Assembly (NCBI RefSeq): GCF_028769735.1
Contig: NC_088175.1
Location: 6,634,001 to 6,698,000 of the forward strand
DNA length: 64,000 bases
DNA from: Zonotrichia leucophrys gambelii
Taxonomy: Eukaryota > Chordata > Aves > Passeriformes > Passerellidae
Direction of reading: 5' to 3'
Numbering within the stretch: the first letter of the stretch is position 1; the number at the start of each line of letters is the position of its first letter. A program made the position numbers and the translations under genes. The notes beneath the pieces were generated by a model. That model was not told where the DNA came from, made no database searches, and saw only the letters and a program-made list of their open reading frames with translations. Of the stretch, positions 62,020 through 64,000 are shown in pieces.

Positions 62020-62930
62020 CAATGATAAAAAGATTTAAGGAAGACCTTCCTGTTGGGTCACAAGGTTCACAGTGGCTCCCCTTGTTAAACTTGGCCCTGA
62101 ACTTGACCAGTGTTTTAGGCCTAAAGGTTTTAACAGCACCTAAATTTAACAGTACTAAATGGATAAACAGTATAACAAAAGATTCTACAGAACTTACAAT
62201 AAGCACAACAGTAACTTACAGCCCTACCTTACTCACAAATCTAACATACCTAAGAGTCTAAGATTGCAACATTCACAGTACATTTGCTATAGCATATCTG
62301 CACTTGCACACACACAGACCTAAAGGAGAACATACAAGGTGCACACCTGTGAGAAATTCCTCTTGAATACAGTGAAGAATATTCAGTGAATATTCCTTTG
62401 CATCTTCTCAGTGGGAGAAGACTGGAACCTTGGGGAGTTCTGGGATCAGCCCAGGCTCCATTGCTGGAGTTCAGCATCCTGTGAGATATCCCTCTCAGAG
62501 GGAGATGGCTAGTCAGTGCCCGAGGCAGCCCAGGAGAGCTCAAAGGGTCTCATTGAGGATCTCTCATTATAGGGTCACAAGACAATGGTCATAGTAATCT
62601 TCAATGGCTTTGGTCATAGTAATCTTCCATCCTGGCCGAATATGAGATGGTAACTTTCTTTGGCAGTTTGATAGCAAAAATGGTGTTCCACTTGGGTTAT
62701 AACTTGGGCAAGAAAAATTTCCAAGGCACTTTCCACTAAAAAACAGGAGGTTTTTAGCCAGTATATGTTCCTGGGAACAGGCAGTGTTTCAGATAAGCTC
62801 AAGAGGAACTTAGCCCAGGGGCTGAGCATTTCTGAGATCATAGAGCATCCTGAGGAGTGGGACAGGGAGGAATGACACATCACAACATGCAGCTTCAGTG
62901 AAGAGACCAGTGGAGACATATTTCTTCATA
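62020..62930 (-). mobile_element. Probable decayed LTR/ERV-derived segment
   Basis: Read on the minus strand, several phrases feel like songbird endogenous-retrovirus LTR or leader sequence: GGATGCTGAACTCCAGCAAT, GGGCTGATCCCAGAACTCCC, CCATCTCCCTCTGAGAGGGA, and a downstream part with CACTGTGAACCTTGTGACCC. An internal 25-base-period duplication (TGGTCATAGTAATCTTC at 62586-62602 and 62611-62627) is also LTR-like. I cannot identify termini, a target-site duplication, a TATA box or a family name, so this is a tentative call. Confidence 0.4.
62586..62627. repeat. Short direct repeat, 25-base period
   Basis: TGGTCATAGTAATCTTC occurs at 62586-62602 and 62611-62627 with AATGGCTT between them. Confidence 0.9.
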
Positions 62931-62934
62931 ACCA

Positions 62935-64000
62935 AAACCGAGTCAAAGTTCCTCATATCTTGCTTTGGAGTACTAGCTTGAAATTCCTTAATTGTCCCAC
63001 AGATATCAACATTTGAATGTCATTTAGCACTAGGAATTGAGGCTAATTTTCCTATTCAGTGATTCTATCATTTTGCAAAATGTGTACAAGATGCAACATC
63101 ATTTATTACAATAAACAGAGAGTGTAAGAAGATTAAAATTCTGACAGAGTAGTATTAGCTTTTCTTGGCAAAAGAAAAAAACTTCATAGGTTCATGAATC
63201 ATCCCTGAGATAATCATATTCTCTTTAAATACCATGAAGAAAAAAATTTAATGTTGCTTCTGGAAAACATCATGAATATTAATAACAGACAAATGCAATT
63301 TGTCCATTTTGGGGATTAATGAGGTTTTCCTTCAAAAGATTTTGTAAAGACAGAATATAGGTTTTGAAATGCTAAAGACACTACTAATCTAAGACAGACT
63401 TGTGTGTGAACATTTTTACCAAAAATCTGGTAGAAATCACACTCAGTTTTAAAAATAAAGCCCAACTGGTAGCTGTTTGAGTCAGTTTGTACTCACTGCT
63501 GTGGGAGAAAGGTGTACAGTTTTGGAGACATTTAAGCTCATAGCAGCATGCCCTCAAAGAACTCTTTGAGGAACTTTAAAGGTTTAGAATTTTCTTCTAA
63601 AGAAATGAGGAAGGAAGAGTAGAAGAAGCATCTGGATTTGTATTTGAAGAGTCTTTTTAAACAGTAAGAGTCTAAGTCATAGGGATGCAATAGGTACTGT
63701 TTGGATAAAGACAGAGCTTTTCAGCTTGCCACATATTCCATCAACTCATTTCAGCACAGCTCAAGTGCAATATAAAACCCCAGCACCATTCCCACTTCAC
63801 TTCTCACAATCCATCTTGTGGCAAATGCTACAGGATTTGGACTCTGTTGCCCAATTCTCATCTCCTCCACAGTCTTACACAACCAGAGAATATCACTCAA
63901 TTTGTGTTGCAGTTTTCTGACATCAACAGCCAGTATAATGATATATTTGCCAGTTTAACAAAGATACAAGGAGATAAAATGTTTTTTAAGCATGGTCAGA
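62935..64000. other. Unassigned noncoding sequence
   Basis: Unique AT-rich DNA to the right edge. No gene or named repeat recognised. Confidence 0.45.

Noticed and set aside
1..64000. tRNA, rRNA, snRNA genes, CRISPR arrays, bacterial-type operons
   Set aside because: No convincing B-box/clover-leaf, rRNA or snRNA words seen, and no regularly spaced direct repeats of CRISPR type. The repeat content shows a vertebrate nuclear genome.

Overview
This window looks like a gene-poor stretch of a bird nuclear genome, most likely a passerine (songbird). The evidence is repeat content. There are many CR1 LINE fragments, almost all 5'-truncated and several ending in the avian tail motif ATTCTATG. There are three copies of one roughly 365-384 bp LTR of a type I recognise from songbirds, two with intact 6-bp target-site duplications, and one LTR of a second, ERVL-like type. 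The sequence is AT-rich by eye and depleted in CpG. Every long open frame I examined is better explained as chance, as a repeat, or as the antisense of a repeat.

I found no convincing protein-coding exon, tRNA, rRNA, CRISPR array, operon or complete mobile element. The window is therefore best read as intergenic desert or the inside of a very large intron.

Layout: 1-0.39 kb, an ancient LINE reverse-transcriptase relic on the minus strand that runs off the left edge. 1.5-1.8 and 4.3-4.6 kb, minus-strand CR1 3' ends. 12.9-13.5 kb, minus-strand ERVL-type LTR. 15.2-18.2 kb, a unique homeodomain-motif-rich interval that may hold conserved noncoding elements, split by a CR1 at 16.84-17.35 kb. 21.4-21.9 kb, plus-strand CR1. 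24.70-24.77 kb, an (AAAAAG)n microsatellite. 26.2-26.6, 37.1-37.5 and 42.4-42.75 kb, three solo LTRs of one family, all transcriptionally minus. 29.34-29.72 kb, an isolated CpG-richer patch. 32.9-33.8 kb, a longer plus-strand CR1 with part of the reverse-transcriptase domain. 42.8-43.3 kb, a second possible conserved noncoding interval. 48.8-49.2 kb, an old plus-strand CR1 relic. 52.4-53.8 kb, a CR1 inserted inside an oppositely oriented CR1. 54-60 kb, several A- or A/C-rich low-complexity tracts. 62.0-62.9 kb, a probable decayed LTR/ERV-derived segment.

Nothing here amounts to a new biological system. The most solid results are the LTR family with its target-site duplications and the nested CR1 pair. 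The most speculative but possibly functional parts are the candidate conserved noncoding intervals and the CpG-richer patch, which need cross-species alignment to confirm.
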